Assembly (NCBI GenBank): GCA_016707485.1 | Contig: JADJHN010000001.1 | Span: forward strand, 310,001-374,000 | DNA: 64,000 nt | Origin: Lysobacterales bacterium | Lineage (GTDB): Bacteria; Pseudomonadota; Gammaproteobacteria; Xanthomonadales; Rhodanobacteraceae | Direction: 5' to 3' | Shown here: piece after piece, positions 33,946 to 43,122 of the stretch | Layout of the letters: the number at the start of each line of letters is the position of its first letter | Numbering within the stretch: position 1 is the stretch's first letter | Notes under the pieces: generated by a model | What the model was told of the DNA's origin: nothing | Seen by the model: the letters and a program-made list of their open reading frames with translations, nothing else | Databases searched by the model: none | Position numbers and translations under genes: made by a program

Positions 33946-36354
33946 ATGTCAGAGCGGTTCAAAATCGCCATCATCGGATCCGGGCCGGGCGGCTTGTCGG
34001 CGGCAGCGCGTGCGGCCGAGCGCAACGTATCGCACGTGCTGCTCGAGGCCGAAGCGCATCTGTCGAACACGATCTACCTTTACCAGAAAGGCAAGTACGT
34101 GATGGACGAGCCCGGCATCCTGCCGTTGCGTTCGCCCATTCCGTTCGAGGCGGGCCTTCGCGAGACGATCCTGGATCGCTGGAACGAGACCAGTGCCCGC
34201 CTCAAGGTCAACGTGCGCCATCGCCACGAAGTCGCCGCAATCAATCGTCGCGATGACGGCATCTTCGAAATCCGCTGCCAGAACGGCAATCGTCTCGAGG
34301 CCGAAGCCGTGGTCCTCGGCATCGGCCTGCAGGGCAACCTGCGCAAGCTCGGTGTTCCCGGCGAGGATCTGCCCTTCGTCCAATATCAGCTCGATGATCC
34401 GGATGCCTATGAAGGTGAAACCATCGCAGTCGTCGGTGCCGGCGATGCGGCCATCGAGAACGCAATCGCCCTGGCCCGGCAGAACAATGTCGTCATCATC
34501 AATCGCAAGGACGAATTCGGGCGTGCCAAGAAAGGCAACGAAAGCGCGATCCTCAAAGCCATCGATGACGGGCTGATCGAGTGCTACTACAACTCGGCAC
34601 CGGAAAAAGTCGAGGCGCTGAGTGCCGGGCGCAAGCCGGGCCGGATGATCCTGAATACCGCAAACGGTCGCGCGCAGATCCTGCTCGACCGCGTCATCGC
34701 GCGCCTCGGTGCCACTGCCCCGCGCGGCTTCGTTGAAGCCTGCGGCGTGGTCTTCCCGAACAAGGATCCGGCCTCGGTGCCGGCGATCAGCGCGCAATAC
34801 GAATCGAATGTCAAAGGCCTCTACATTGTCGGCGCGCTTGGCGGTTATCCGCTGATCAAGCAGGCGATGAACCAGGGCCATGAAGTCGTCGAATACATCA
34901 CCGGTACGGCAGTGGAACCCGCCGATGCGCCACTGCTGAAGGCCAAGTTCGCCAACCTCAGGGGCATCGGCAGCGTCGAGCAGGCGCTTGCGCAGATCCA
35001 GAAGAACGTTCCCGTGCTCTCGCACATCACGCCGCTGCAGATGCGCGAGTTCATGCTCGATTCCGACATCCGCACGCCGGCCGAGGGTGCCGTCATCTTC
35101 GAGCGCAACGATTACACCAACAGCTTCTATTCCATCGTCGAAGGCGAGGTGCGCATCCCGATCGAAGGCAAGGCGGCGCCGATCATCCTGCGCCGCGGTG
35201 ATTTCTTTGGCGAAATGAGCCTGATCTCCGGGCGCCGGCGTTCGGCCACCGTGCTGGCCGGGCCCAATTGCGTGCTGGTCGAAACGCCGCGGCGCTCGAT
35301 GAATCGCCTGATCAACTCGGTGGAGGCGGTCAAGGCCGAAATCGACCGCCTGTTCATCATCCGCGCGATCCAGTCACGATTCGCCGGAGAAGCAAATGCC
35401 GCCCAACTCGCGGAGATGGCCGCGCATGCAACCCTGCAGCGATTCAAGGCCGGCGACTACGTGTTCCAGGAAGGTGACGAGGGCGATTGCCTGCACCTGG
35501 TCCGCGTCGGCTCGTTGACCATTTCGCGGAATATCGGCGGCAAGGACATCGTCTTGACCTATGTCGCCGCCGGCAATTATGTCGGTGAAATGGCGCTGAT
35601 GGGCGAAGCGCATCGATCGGCAAGCGCGCGCGCTGCCATCGCAACCGAAACGATTCGCCTCGACGGTGCCACGTTCAAACGCTCGATCAACCAGATCCCG
35701 GCACTCAAGCTGCGCCTGCAAAAGGAGTTCAAGGAACGGACTTCGGCCAACCTGGCCATGCAGGCCATGCCGGGCGGCGGCGACATCATCTCGTTCCTGA
35801 TGGCGCAGGGCGCCGGTGAAGCGACCGACATCCTGCTCATCGACGAATCGTTGTGCATTCGTTGCGACAACTGCGAGAAAGCCTGTGCGGAAACCCATGC
35901 CGGCACCTCGCGACTCGACCGTGAAGCCGGCCCGACCTTTGCCAACGTGCACGTGCCGACTTCCTGCCGCCATTGCGAACATCCGCACTGCATGAAGGAT
36001 TGCCCACCCGATGCCTTGCGCCGCGCCCCGAACGGCGAGGTGTTCATCAATGACAATTGCATCGGCTGCGGCAATTGCGTGCGCAACTGCCCGTACGGCG
36101 TCATCCACATGGCCAGCAAGCCGCCGAAGAAACCCGGGCTGCTGCAATGGCTGCTGCTCGGCCGCGGGCCCGGTCCGGGCGAAGCGCCCCACGATCACGA
36201 TGCAGCGAAAGACCCCAAGGCAAAGAAAGCGGTCAAGTGCGACATGTGCAAGGACCAGGCCGGCGGCGCAGCCTGTGTGCGCGCCTGCCCGACGGGCGCT
36301 GCGATCCGCATCGGCCCCGAGGATTTTCCGACCTATGCCCAGTCCAGGCGCTGA
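33946..36354 (+). CDS. Flavoprotein / double cNMP-binding / four-cluster ferredoxin fusion
   Basis: An 802-residue cytoplasmic fusion. Residues 1-320 are a thioredoxin-reductase-like FAD/NAD(P) module: FAD motif IIGSGPGG (10-16), NAD(P) motif VVGAGDAAIENA, C-terminal FAD loop LYIVGALGG; the redox CxxC of thioredoxin reductase is missing. Two cyclic-nucleotide-binding domains follow (about 365-470 and 490-595); both keep the phosphate-cassette Glu and Arg (FGEMSL..RRSAT, VGEMAL..HRSAS). The end (636-785) is a DmsB/NrfC-type ferredoxin with 16 Cys for four [4Fe-4S] clusters. It probably passes electrons from NAD(P)H to the membrane protein encoded next, under control of a nucleotide ligand. Confidence 0.9.
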   Translation: MSERFKIAIIGSGPGGLSAAARAAERNVSHVLLEAEAHLSNTIYLYQKGKYVMDEPGILPLRSPIPFEAGLRETILDRWNETSARLKVNVRHRHEVAAINRRDDGIFEIRCQNGNRLEAEAVVLGIGLQGNLRKLGVPGEDLPFVQYQLDDPDAYEGETIAVVGAGDAAIENAIALARQNNVVIINRKDEFGRAKKGNESAILKAIDDGLIECYYNSAPEKVEALSAGRKPGRMILNTANGRAQILLDRVIARLGATAPRGFVEACGVVFPNKDPASVPAISAQYESNVKGLYIVGALGGYPLIKQAMNQGHEVVEYITGTAVEPADAPLLKAKFANLRGIGSVEQALAQIQKNVPVLSHITPLQMREFMLDSDIRTPAEGAVIFERNDYTNSFYSIVEGEVRIPIEGKAAPIILRRGDFFGEMSLISGRRRSATVLAGPNCVLVETPRRSMNRLINSVEAVKAEIDRLFIIRAIQSRFAGEANAAQLAEMAAHATLQRFKAGDYVFQEGDEGDCLHLVRVGSLTISRNIGGKDIVLTYVAAGNYVGEMALMGEAHRSASARAAIATETIRLDGATFKRSINQIPALKLRLQKEFKERTSANLAMQAMPGGGDIISFLMAQGAGEATDILLIDESLCIRCDNCEKACAETHAGTSRLDREAGPTFANVHVPTSCRHCEHPHCMKDCPPDALRRAPNGEVFINDNCIGCGNCVRNCPYGVIHMASKPPKKPGLLQWLLLGRGPGPGEAPHDHDAAKDPKAKKAVKCDMCKDQAGGAACVRACPTGAAIRIGPEDFPTYAQSRR

Positions 36355-36443
36355 GCCGATGAAGTCCTGCATCTCGATGGGCGAGCGCGCAACTTCCTCC
36401 TGCGCACTCCGACGCACGCGCCGCGAGCAGCGGGGATCGCGAC

Positions 36444-37349
36444 ATGCATGACTCCATCCTGACCTACGCGAAATCCCGCTATCTGTGGATCGCGCTCGGC
36501 CTCTGCGTGGTTTCCATCGCCCTGTACATCTGGCACGACCCGGGCATCGCGCCAAATGGCGGAACCTGGCTGGGCTACACGCTGGGCACGGTTGCCGCGC
36601 TGCTGATCGTCTGGCTGCTGCTGTTCGGCATCCGCAAGCGCAGCTATTCCACGACGATGGGCAGCACGCTGGGCTGGCTCTCGGCGCATGTCTACCTCGG
36701 CACCGCGCTGATCCTGATCGCCCTGCTCCACTGCGGTTTCCAGTTTGGCTGGAACCTGCATACGTTGACCCTGGTGCTGATGCTGATCGTGATCTTCAGC
36801 GGCTTCTTCGGCGTCTACACCTACCTGCGTTATCCGACGCTGATGACGCGCAATCGCGAAAGTGCAACCCGCGATGCGATGCTCGACGAGATCGCCGAAA
36901 TCGACCAGAACGCATTGTCACTGGCAGATGGCATCGCCCCGGAAATCCATGCCGTGGTGCTGCGTTCCATCGAGAATACCCGCCTCGGTGGCGGCGTCTG
37001 GACGCAGTTGCGCGCACGCGACGGCTCGGATATCGCCATCGCGAGGATAAAAGTGGCGATCGAGCAACGGGAAACCCAACTCGGCGCGCCGCCGCCATCC
37101 ATGCAAGCCGGGCAGACCATCCTGGCCATGGTCGATTTCCTTGCCGGGCATGCCGACGACAAGCAATCCGATGCCATGCGCAAGCTCATCGACATGCTCT
37201 CGCGCAAGCGCAGCCTGGCCACGCGCGTCGCCCGTGACATCCAGTACCAGGCGATCATGGAAATCTGGCTGTACATCCACGTGCCGCTGTCGGTGACCCT
37301 GCTGGCCGCCCTGACCGGGCACATCATCTCCGTATTCTTCTACTGGTAG
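36444..37349 (+). CDS. Membrane protein with diheme cytochrome b signature
   Basis: A 301-residue inner-membrane protein. Helices lie at about 13-30, 43-62, 78-98, 105-127 and 275-298. His82 and His96 on the third helix, and His279 and His293 on the last, both have the HX13H spacing used by bis-His b hemes in cytochrome bc1 and related cytochromes, so two stacked b hemes are likely. A soluble helical loop of about 140 residues separates the pairs. Lying between the Fe-S fusion and the first decaheme gene, it is a natural carrier of electrons across the inner membrane or to quinol. Confidence 0.78.
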   Translation: MHDSILTYAKSRYLWIALGLCVVSIALYIWHDPGIAPNGGTWLGYTLGTVAALLIVWLLLFGIRKRSYSTTMGSTLGWLSAHVYLGTALILIALLHCGFQFGWNLHTLTLVLMLIVIFSGFFGVYTYLRYPTLMTRNRESATRDAMLDEIAEIDQNALSLADGIAPEIHAVVLRSIENTRLGGGVWTQLRARDGSDIAIARIKVAIEQRETQLGAPPPSMQAGQTILAMVDFLAGHADDKQSDAMRKLIDMLSRKRSLATRVARDIQYQAIMEIWLYIHVPLSVTLLAALTGHIISVFFYW

Positions 37350-37407
37350 GAGCGCGAATCTTGCCCCAATCCGACTTGCCAGCAACGCCTGAGCGGAGGC
37401 CGCGCCG

Positions 37408-39129
37408 ATGCGCTGGCTGATCCGCCGCGTCCTCAAGAAGGGCAAGAGTTCGATCTCGTACGAAGACGACATCCACTTCGGCGACATCCTCACCATTGGC
37501 CGTGCCGCCGACCAGGCGATCTTCCTGCCTGACCTGCGTGCCGCGCTCAACCATGCCAGCATCACCGCAATCGGTCGCGACAAGTACCGCATCGAGTCGT
37601 TGATCGTCGCCGGCATCCGTGTCAATGGCGAGATCACCTATGCGGCCACCGTGGGTGCCGGCGCCATCATCGAGCTTGGCTCGACGCGCCTGACCCTGCT
37701 CGATGCGCGTGGCGACTTCGATGCCGCGGTCGAAGTGGCAAGCATCGACAAGAGCGAGCAGGCCGAGATCGTCTCCAGCCGGAAAAAGCCAACGAGCCTC
37801 TCGCAGACCTGGATCAGCAAGCGCTGGCCATCCTGGCTCGGCTTCATCCTGGTACTCGCATTCGGCCTGCTGCTGCCGGCGGCAACGCATGTCGTGCCCG
37901 GGTTGAACACGATTCTCCACTATTCGCCATTTCCAAGCACGGCGTTCTGGAACCCGGGTGAAATCGATTCCGCGCACCAGTTCTTCGCCAAGGACTGCAC
38001 GCGCTGCCACCAGCAAGCTTTCCTGATGGTTCGCGACAAGGCCTGCACCTCCTGTCACGTGAAGACCAAGGCGCATGCCGATCCGGCCCTGTTCAACATT
38101 CCCGAACTCGGCGACGCACGTTGCGGCAGTTGCCATCAGGATCACAACGGCAAGCGCGGCATGGTCAGCACCGATCAACGCCTCTGCGCGAGCTGTCATG
38201 CCGACCTCAAGGATCGCAGCAAGGGTGCCAGCCAGCTGGTCGACATTTCCGATTTCGGCACGGCACATCCGCAGTTCCACGTCAGCTTGCCGGGCTGGGA
38301 TGCACGCGATGAGTTCACCCCGAAATCGATGCCCTGGTCGAATGCGCTGAAGGAAAATTCCGGCCTCAAGTTCAATCATCTGAAGCACCTGGACCGCGAT
38401 GGGCTGAAAACCCCGGATGGCCTGAAGATCCTCACCTGCGCCAGCTGCCATCAACCCGACGTGTCCGCTGCTGCGATGAAGCCCATCGCCTTCGAGACGA
38501 TGTGCCATGACTGCCACACGCTCGGCTTCGACACCCTGGCGCCCGAACGCGAGGTACCGCATGCCAAGGTCGAGGCGGTGACCTACACGCTGGACGAGTT
38601 CTACGCCAAACGCGCACTCGAAGGCGGCTATGCCGATGCGCGCGCGCCGACCATCGTGCAGGAGCGCAGGCGTCCGGGCTCACCGCCGTTGTCGCGCCAG
38701 GAGCAGGTCGAAGCATTGGCCTGGGCTCGTGACCGCGCCCGCGAGGCGACGCGAACCTTGTTTACCGGCAAGGCGTGCGTCACCTGCCACACGGTCAACC
38801 CGCCACCGGCGGGCGAGAACGTCTGGCGCGTGGCGCCGGTGCGCGTGTCCGGCATCTGGTACGCCAAGGCGCGCTTCAATCACGCCAAGCACCAGACCCA
38901 GGCTTGCGTGGATTGCCACGAAGGCGCGCAAAAGTCCGAAGCGTCGAACGACCTGCTCATTCCCGGCATCGACAACTGCCGCGAATGCCATGCCGGTGCA
39001 CATGCAAAGGGCAAGGTCGCCAGCACCTGCATTGCCTGCCACGATTATCACCGCTTGCCACAGTTGACCCTGGACAAAGCCACCGGCAGTACCGCCGTCG
39101 AAGCGCCGCCTGGCGAAAAGACACGATAG
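37408..39129 (+). CDS. FHA-like domain fused to a decaheme cytochrome c
   Basis: A 573-residue protein. Residues 20-100 resemble a cytoplasmic FHA domain (LTIGRAADQAIFLPD, LNHASI, RVNGE, AIIELGSTRLTLL). One membrane helix (142-162) leads to a periplasmic part with ten CXXCH heme sites (CTRCH at 197 onward; CTSCH, CGSCH, two CASCH, CHDCH, CVTCH, CVDCH, CRECH, CIACH). Extra His residues such as HLKHLD and FNHAKH could be distal ligands. FHA domains bind phosphothreonine proteins, so this could couple phospho-signalling to electron flow. GGAGG precedes the ATG. It is third in the redox operon. Confidence 0.88.
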   Translation: MRWLIRRVLKKGKSSISYEDDIHFGDILTIGRAADQAIFLPDLRAALNHASITAIGRDKYRIESLIVAGIRVNGEITYAATVGAGAIIELGSTRLTLLDARGDFDAAVEVASIDKSEQAEIVSSRKKPTSLSQTWISKRWPSWLGFILVLAFGLLLPAATHVVPGLNTILHYSPFPSTAFWNPGEIDSAHQFFAKDCTRCHQQAFLMVRDKACTSCHVKTKAHADPALFNIPELGDARCGSCHQDHNGKRGMVSTDQRLCASCHADLKDRSKGASQLVDISDFGTAHPQFHVSLPGWDARDEFTPKSMPWSNALKENSGLKFNHLKHLDRDGLKTPDGLKILTCASCHQPDVSAAAMKPIAFETMCHDCHTLGFDTLAPEREVPHAKVEAVTYTLDEFYAKRALEGGYADARAPTIVQERRRPGSPPLSRQEQVEALAWARDRAREATRTLFTGKACVTCHTVNPPPAGENVWRVAPVRVSGIWYAKARFNHAKHQTQACVDCHEGAQKSEASNDLLIPGIDNCRECHAGAHAKGKVASTCIACHDYHRLPQLTLDKATGSTAVEAPPGEKTR

Positions 39130-39202
39130 GCGCGATCGACCGCGTGGGCTATGATCCGTCCGGGTTCCGCATGCAGGCGTCGCGCTCGCAACGGGAGGAG
39201 GA

Positions 39203-41275
39203 ATGGGGATCGTCAGAATCGGCCAATGCCTGATTGGCCTGGCCTTGCTTGCAGGTTGCGGCGGCGGCAGCAATTCCACCAGCTCGACCGGCACTTCACC
39301 ACCCGACAACCCACCATCGGGCGGATCGGACAGTGGCTGCACGGGCTCGTGTGCCAGCGCAAGTTCTTACCTGACCGCGGCCGATGTCGGCAAGGTCATC
39401 GCCCAGGCGGTGCAGGAAGCCTCGGCGCAAAACGTTCCGGCAACCATCGCGGTGGTCGATCGGGTCGGCAACGTCCTCGCCATCTATCGCATGAATGGTG
39501 CGCGTGCCATTGTCCGCATCGGCACCGATCGCGGCGTCGTCGGCGGCCTGGAAGGCTTGCTCGTTCCCAGCGAACTCGCCGCGCTTTCGAAAGCGCTTAC
39601 CGGCGCGTACCTGTCCAGCGAGGGCAATGCGTTCTCCACGCGCACCGCCAGCCAGATCGTCCAGGATCACCTCAATCCCGGCGAGCGCAACGCGCCGGGA
39701 GGTCCCTTGTTCGGCGTACAGTTTTCGCAGCTGCCGTGCTCGGATTTCTCGCGCCAGCTTGCCGACAGCGCCGGCGGAGTCGGCATCGGGCCGGGACCGC
39801 ACCGCTCGCCACTCGGCTTGTCTGCCGATCCGGGCGGTTTCCCGCTGTACAAGAATGGAGTCCCGGTCGGCGGCGTCGGCGTCGCCGCGGATGCCGATTA
39901 CACGCTGGATCCGAATATCACGAATCGTGATCGCGATATCGATGAGTACATCGCCTGGGCCGGCACTTTCGGGTTCGGCGCGCCGATCGACCGGCGCGGC
40001 GATGTCATCACCATCGACGGCAAGAATTTCCGTTACACCGATGTCGAGTTCAACCAGCTCGCCCTTGATCCGGCCAACGCGCCCGGCTACGCCAGCCTGG
40101 CGGCGGCATCCGGCGGCCTCATCAACGCCCCGGGATACTATGCCAGCAGTGCAGGAATACTTTCGGGAACAGCGTTTGGCCAGGTTGAATCGGGCATTCG
40201 CCCGGATACCAGCGACTATCCGGGCCTGGATGCATTCGTCGTCGTCGATGGCGCAGGCAACAACCGCTTCGCGCCGCAGCCGGGCAGCGATGGCAGCAGT
40301 GCACTGACCGAGAACGAAGTGCGCACCCTCATGCAGGAGGCACTCAAGGTTGCCAATCGCGCACGCGCGCAGATCCGCCGCCCGCTGTCGACCCAGGCGC
40401 GGGTCAGCGTGTCGATCGTCGATACCAACGGCCAGGCGCTGGCGATTGCGCGAACCCGCGACGCACCGGTGTTCGGCACCGACGTCTCGCTGCAGAAAGC
40501 GCGCACGGCCATGTTCAACTCCAGCGCTCATGCCGCCGACGACCAGCTCACTGCGCCGGCAGCGAGTGGCCTGATGACGCCGGCAGCCGCCGATTATCTG
40601 GCGGATGTCGTCGATCTGAACGCCGGCAGCGTGGCCTTGAGCGTCGTCGCGACACGGCCGTTTGCCGACACGCTCGCGCGCGTGCGCAATTTCCTCGGCT
40701 TGCCCGATGCATTTGGCGACGGCGCCATCGCCTTTACCGACCGTGCCGGCGGCAACCTGGCCCGACCGTATTATCCTGACGGCATCGATGGCATGCCGCC
40801 TGGCCCGTTCAGCCACCCGATTGCGCAATGGAGCCCGTTCCAGGTCGGCCAGCAACTCGACCTGGTCTACAACCGCGTTGCCTTGTCGCTTGCCCTCTAC
40901 CTGCAACAGGCTGGCTTGAGCGTGTCGTTGGCCGGTACCCCGCTGCCGATGCTGCCAACCGATCTGCCGCGAACCTGCACCGGCATTCCGCGCATTGCCA
41001 ACGGCATCCAGATTTTCCCGGGCAGCGTGCCGATCTATCGCGGCAACACCCTGGTTGGCGGCATTGGCGTCTCCGGTGATGGCGTCGATCAGGATGACAT
41101 GGTCAGTTTCCTCGGCGTGCACAACGCCGGCGTGATACTCGGCACGATCGGCAACGCGCCGCCGGCGATGCGCGCTGACAACCTTGCCCCGAGTGGCGCC
41201 CACCTGCGCTACATCCAGTGTCCGCAGGCTCCGTTCATCAACTCGACCGACAGCAACGTCTGCGAGGGCAAGTAA
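39203..41275 (+). CDS. Lipoprotein with two HbpS/GlcG-like regions
   Basis: A 690-residue lipoprotein (signal ending LALLAGC, Cys19) with a Gly/Ser/Thr-rich linker. Residues 55-90 match the GlcG/HbpS (DUF336) fold start (LTAADVGKVIAQAVQEASAQ, ATIAVVDRVGNVLAIYRM), and a second copy begins near residue 375 (LTENEVRTLMQEALKVAN, VSVSIVDTNGQALAIAR). GVGVAADADYT and GIGVSGDGVDQDD match the family's closing GGIGVSGD-type strand. HbpS-type proteins bind heme or cofactors at the surface; a sensor or heme-handling role beside the cytochromes is plausible. A strong GGAGGAGG ribosome site precedes the ATG. The porin gene starts 1 bp after its stop. Confidence 0.82.
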   Translation: MGIVRIGQCLIGLALLAGCGGGSNSTSSTGTSPPDNPPSGGSDSGCTGSCASASSYLTAADVGKVIAQAVQEASAQNVPATIAVVDRVGNVLAIYRMNGARAIVRIGTDRGVVGGLEGLLVPSELAALSKALTGAYLSSEGNAFSTRTASQIVQDHLNPGERNAPGGPLFGVQFSQLPCSDFSRQLADSAGGVGIGPGPHRSPLGLSADPGGFPLYKNGVPVGGVGVAADADYTLDPNITNRDRDIDEYIAWAGTFGFGAPIDRRGDVITIDGKNFRYTDVEFNQLALDPANAPGYASLAAASGGLINAPGYYASSAGILSGTAFGQVESGIRPDTSDYPGLDAFVVVDGAGNNRFAPQPGSDGSSALTENEVRTLMQEALKVANRARAQIRRPLSTQARVSVSIVDTNGQALAIARTRDAPVFGTDVSLQKARTAMFNSSAHAADDQLTAPAASGLMTPAAADYLADVVDLNAGSVALSVVATRPFADTLARVRNFLGLPDAFGDGAIAFTDRAGGNLARPYYPDGIDGMPPGPFSHPIAQWSPFQVGQQLDLVYNRVALSLALYLQQAGLSVSLAGTPLPMLPTDLPRTCTGIPRIANGIQIFPGSVPIYRGNTLVGGIGVSGDGVDQDDMVSFLGVHNAGVILGTIGNAPPAMRADNLAPSGAHLRYIQCPQAPFINSTDSNVCEGK

Positions 41276-41276
41276 G

Positions 41277-43112
41277 ATGAAAGCCACGCCTTCGCGGTGC
41301 CCTCGAATCCTGCCGGTCAGTGCGGCCATCCTGTGCGCCTTGCTGTGGCAAGGCCCGGCACATGCGCAAACCACCGCTGCCGCCACTCCGCACCTGCTTG
41401 AACTGTTCGGCATCCTGCCGGCGGCGACTTACGATCCATACCAGTCGCAGATTCCGCGTCGACGCCCGGGCCATGCCCCCGAGCCGCTGCCGATGTTCGT
41501 CGAGCAGAATCCCGATGCGGTGAATCCGGCGCCGGTCGACCAGGCCGGCGAATTCCTCGCCGTGCCGGATCGCTGGCGCATCATGGAATCGCTGGGCTTC
41601 AAGCACTCCCTGCTCGATCCCTACAACCAGAACGTGCTCAAGGGTGACAAGCCGATCCACGGCGAGGATCATTTCCTCAGCCTGATGGCGATTTCCGACA
41701 CGATCATCGAACCACGCTCGATCCCGACCCCGGTCGGTCCACAGGGAACCGGCGGCAGCGGCGATCTCGACGTACTCGGCCGCACCGATCAACTGATCCT
41801 CGCGCAGACCTTCATCGTCGGTGCCGATTACTACATCGGCAACACCACGTTCAAACCACCCGAACTCGAATTCAAGGCGCTGCTCGCCTTCAATTACAAC
41901 CGCGTCCACACCCGTGAACCGCGCGCGCTGCAGGTCAACCCGGATCTCGGCAGCGATCGCGATGACGGCTTCATCGGCGTGCAGGAACTGTTTGTCGACA
42001 AGCACCTGCGCGACGTTTCCTCGCGCTACGATTTCGATTCAATCCGCGTCGGCATCCAACCGTTCAACAGCGATTTCCGCGGCTTCCTGTTCCAGGACAG
42101 CCAGCCCGGCGTGCGCCTGTTCGGCAACCGCGACAACAATCACTGGCAATACAACCTGGCCTGGTTCCGGCGTCTCGACAAGGACATCAATTCCGGACTC
42201 AACGACGTCACCAAGGGCCCGCGCAAGGATGATGTCTTCCTCGCCAACCTGTATCGCCAGGATTTCCCGTTTGTCGGTTTCACCTCGCAGGCCACCGTGT
42301 TCTACAACCGCAATCGCGAGGATCGCGCGTTCTACGACTCGAATGGATTCATCCAGCGGCCTTCCTCGCTCGGCCTGGAAATTCCGCGCACCTACGATGT
42401 CGGCTATGTCGGCTACAACGGTGACGGCCACATCGGGCGGCTGAACCTGACCGTATCGGCCTACGGCGTATTCGGCAAGCAAACCCCCGGCGTGTTCGTT
42501 CGCCAGAAAACCGAAATCCGCGCCGGCTTCGCCGCCGCGGAGGCATCGCTCGATTACAACTGGATCCGTCTGCGCGGCTCGCTCGCCTGGGCCAGCGGCG
42601 ATGGCAATGCCCATGACGACCGCTCGAACGGCTACGACGCGATTTTCGAAAATCCGATCTTCGCCGGCGCCGACACCAGCTACTGGGTGCGCCAGAACGT
42701 GCCGCTGATCGGTGGCGGCGGCGTCAACCTGGCACAGCGCAACGGCATCCTCAACAATCTGCGCCCGTCGAAGGAAAACGGCCAGTCGAATTTCGACAAC
42801 CCCGGCCTGCGCCTGCTCGGCCTCGGGGCGGATTTCGACCTGACCCCGGCCAACCGGGTCAGCGCGAATCTCAACGAATTGTGGTTCGACAAGACCGCGA
42901 TCCTCGAAGCCGCGCGCAACCAGGGCGATATCGGACGGCGGATTGGCACCGATGCCTCGGTGTCGTGGATCTATCGCCCGCATTTCAGTCAGAACGTCGT
43001 TGTCCGCCTGTCTGCAGCGGCGCTGTTGCCGGGTGGCGGTTTCAAGGATCTGTATGGCGACAAGCACAGCACCTACTACTCGGTGCTGGGCAATGTCGTG
43101 CTGAGTTTCTGA
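41277..43112 (+). CDS. Outer-membrane beta-barrel of the cytochrome cluster
   Basis: A 611-residue protein with a signal peptide (about 1-31, ending AHAQ). An N-terminal part of about 150 residues is followed by alternating amphipathic strands with aromatic girdles (YNLAWFRRLDKD, FYNRNREDRAFY, VVRLSAAALLPGG) and a C-terminal Phe (LGNVVLSF), the usual outer-membrane assembly signal. It lacks Cys pairs and does not obviously match MtrB/PioB. Placed between a surface-type lipoprotein and a decaheme cytochrome, it may form the sheath of a porin-cytochrome conduit. The ATG at 41277 nearly touches the preceding stop. Confidence 0.8.
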   Translation: MKATPSRCPRILPVSAAILCALLWQGPAHAQTTAAATPHLLELFGILPAATYDPYQSQIPRRRPGHAPEPLPMFVEQNPDAVNPAPVDQAGEFLAVPDRWRIMESLGFKHSLLDPYNQNVLKGDKPIHGEDHFLSLMAISDTIIEPRSIPTPVGPQGTGGSGDLDVLGRTDQLILAQTFIVGADYYIGNTTFKPPELEFKALLAFNYNRVHTREPRALQVNPDLGSDRDDGFIGVQELFVDKHLRDVSSRYDFDSIRVGIQPFNSDFRGFLFQDSQPGVRLFGNRDNNHWQYNLAWFRRLDKDINSGLNDVTKGPRKDDVFLANLYRQDFPFVGFTSQATVFYNRNREDRAFYDSNGFIQRPSSLGLEIPRTYDVGYVGYNGDGHIGRLNLTVSAYGVFGKQTPGVFVRQKTEIRAGFAAAEASLDYNWIRLRGSLAWASGDGNAHDDRSNGYDAIFENPIFAGADTSYWVRQNVPLIGGGGVNLAQRNGILNNLRPSKENGQSNFDNPGLRLLGLGADFDLTPANRVSANLNELWFDKTAILEAARNQGDIGRRIGTDASVSWIYRPHFSQNVVVRLSAAALLPGGGFKDLYGDKHSTYYSVLGNVVLSF

Positions 43113-43122
43113 GGGGCATGTG

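Noticed and set aside
33946..34900. Plain thioredoxin reductase
   Set aside because: The FAD/NAD(P) module is similar, but the redox CxxC is missing and the protein continues into cNMP-binding and Fe-S domains.
36355..36443. Extra small gene between the flavoprotein and cytochrome b genes
   Set aside because: The 89-bp gap holds frames that overlap the flanking genes but none with its own start signal or conserved sequence.
39296..41413. Minus-strand open frame of 705 codons
   Set aside because: Antisense to the HbpS-like lipoprotein gene; Arg/Ala/Asp-rich shadow composition and no recognisable motif.
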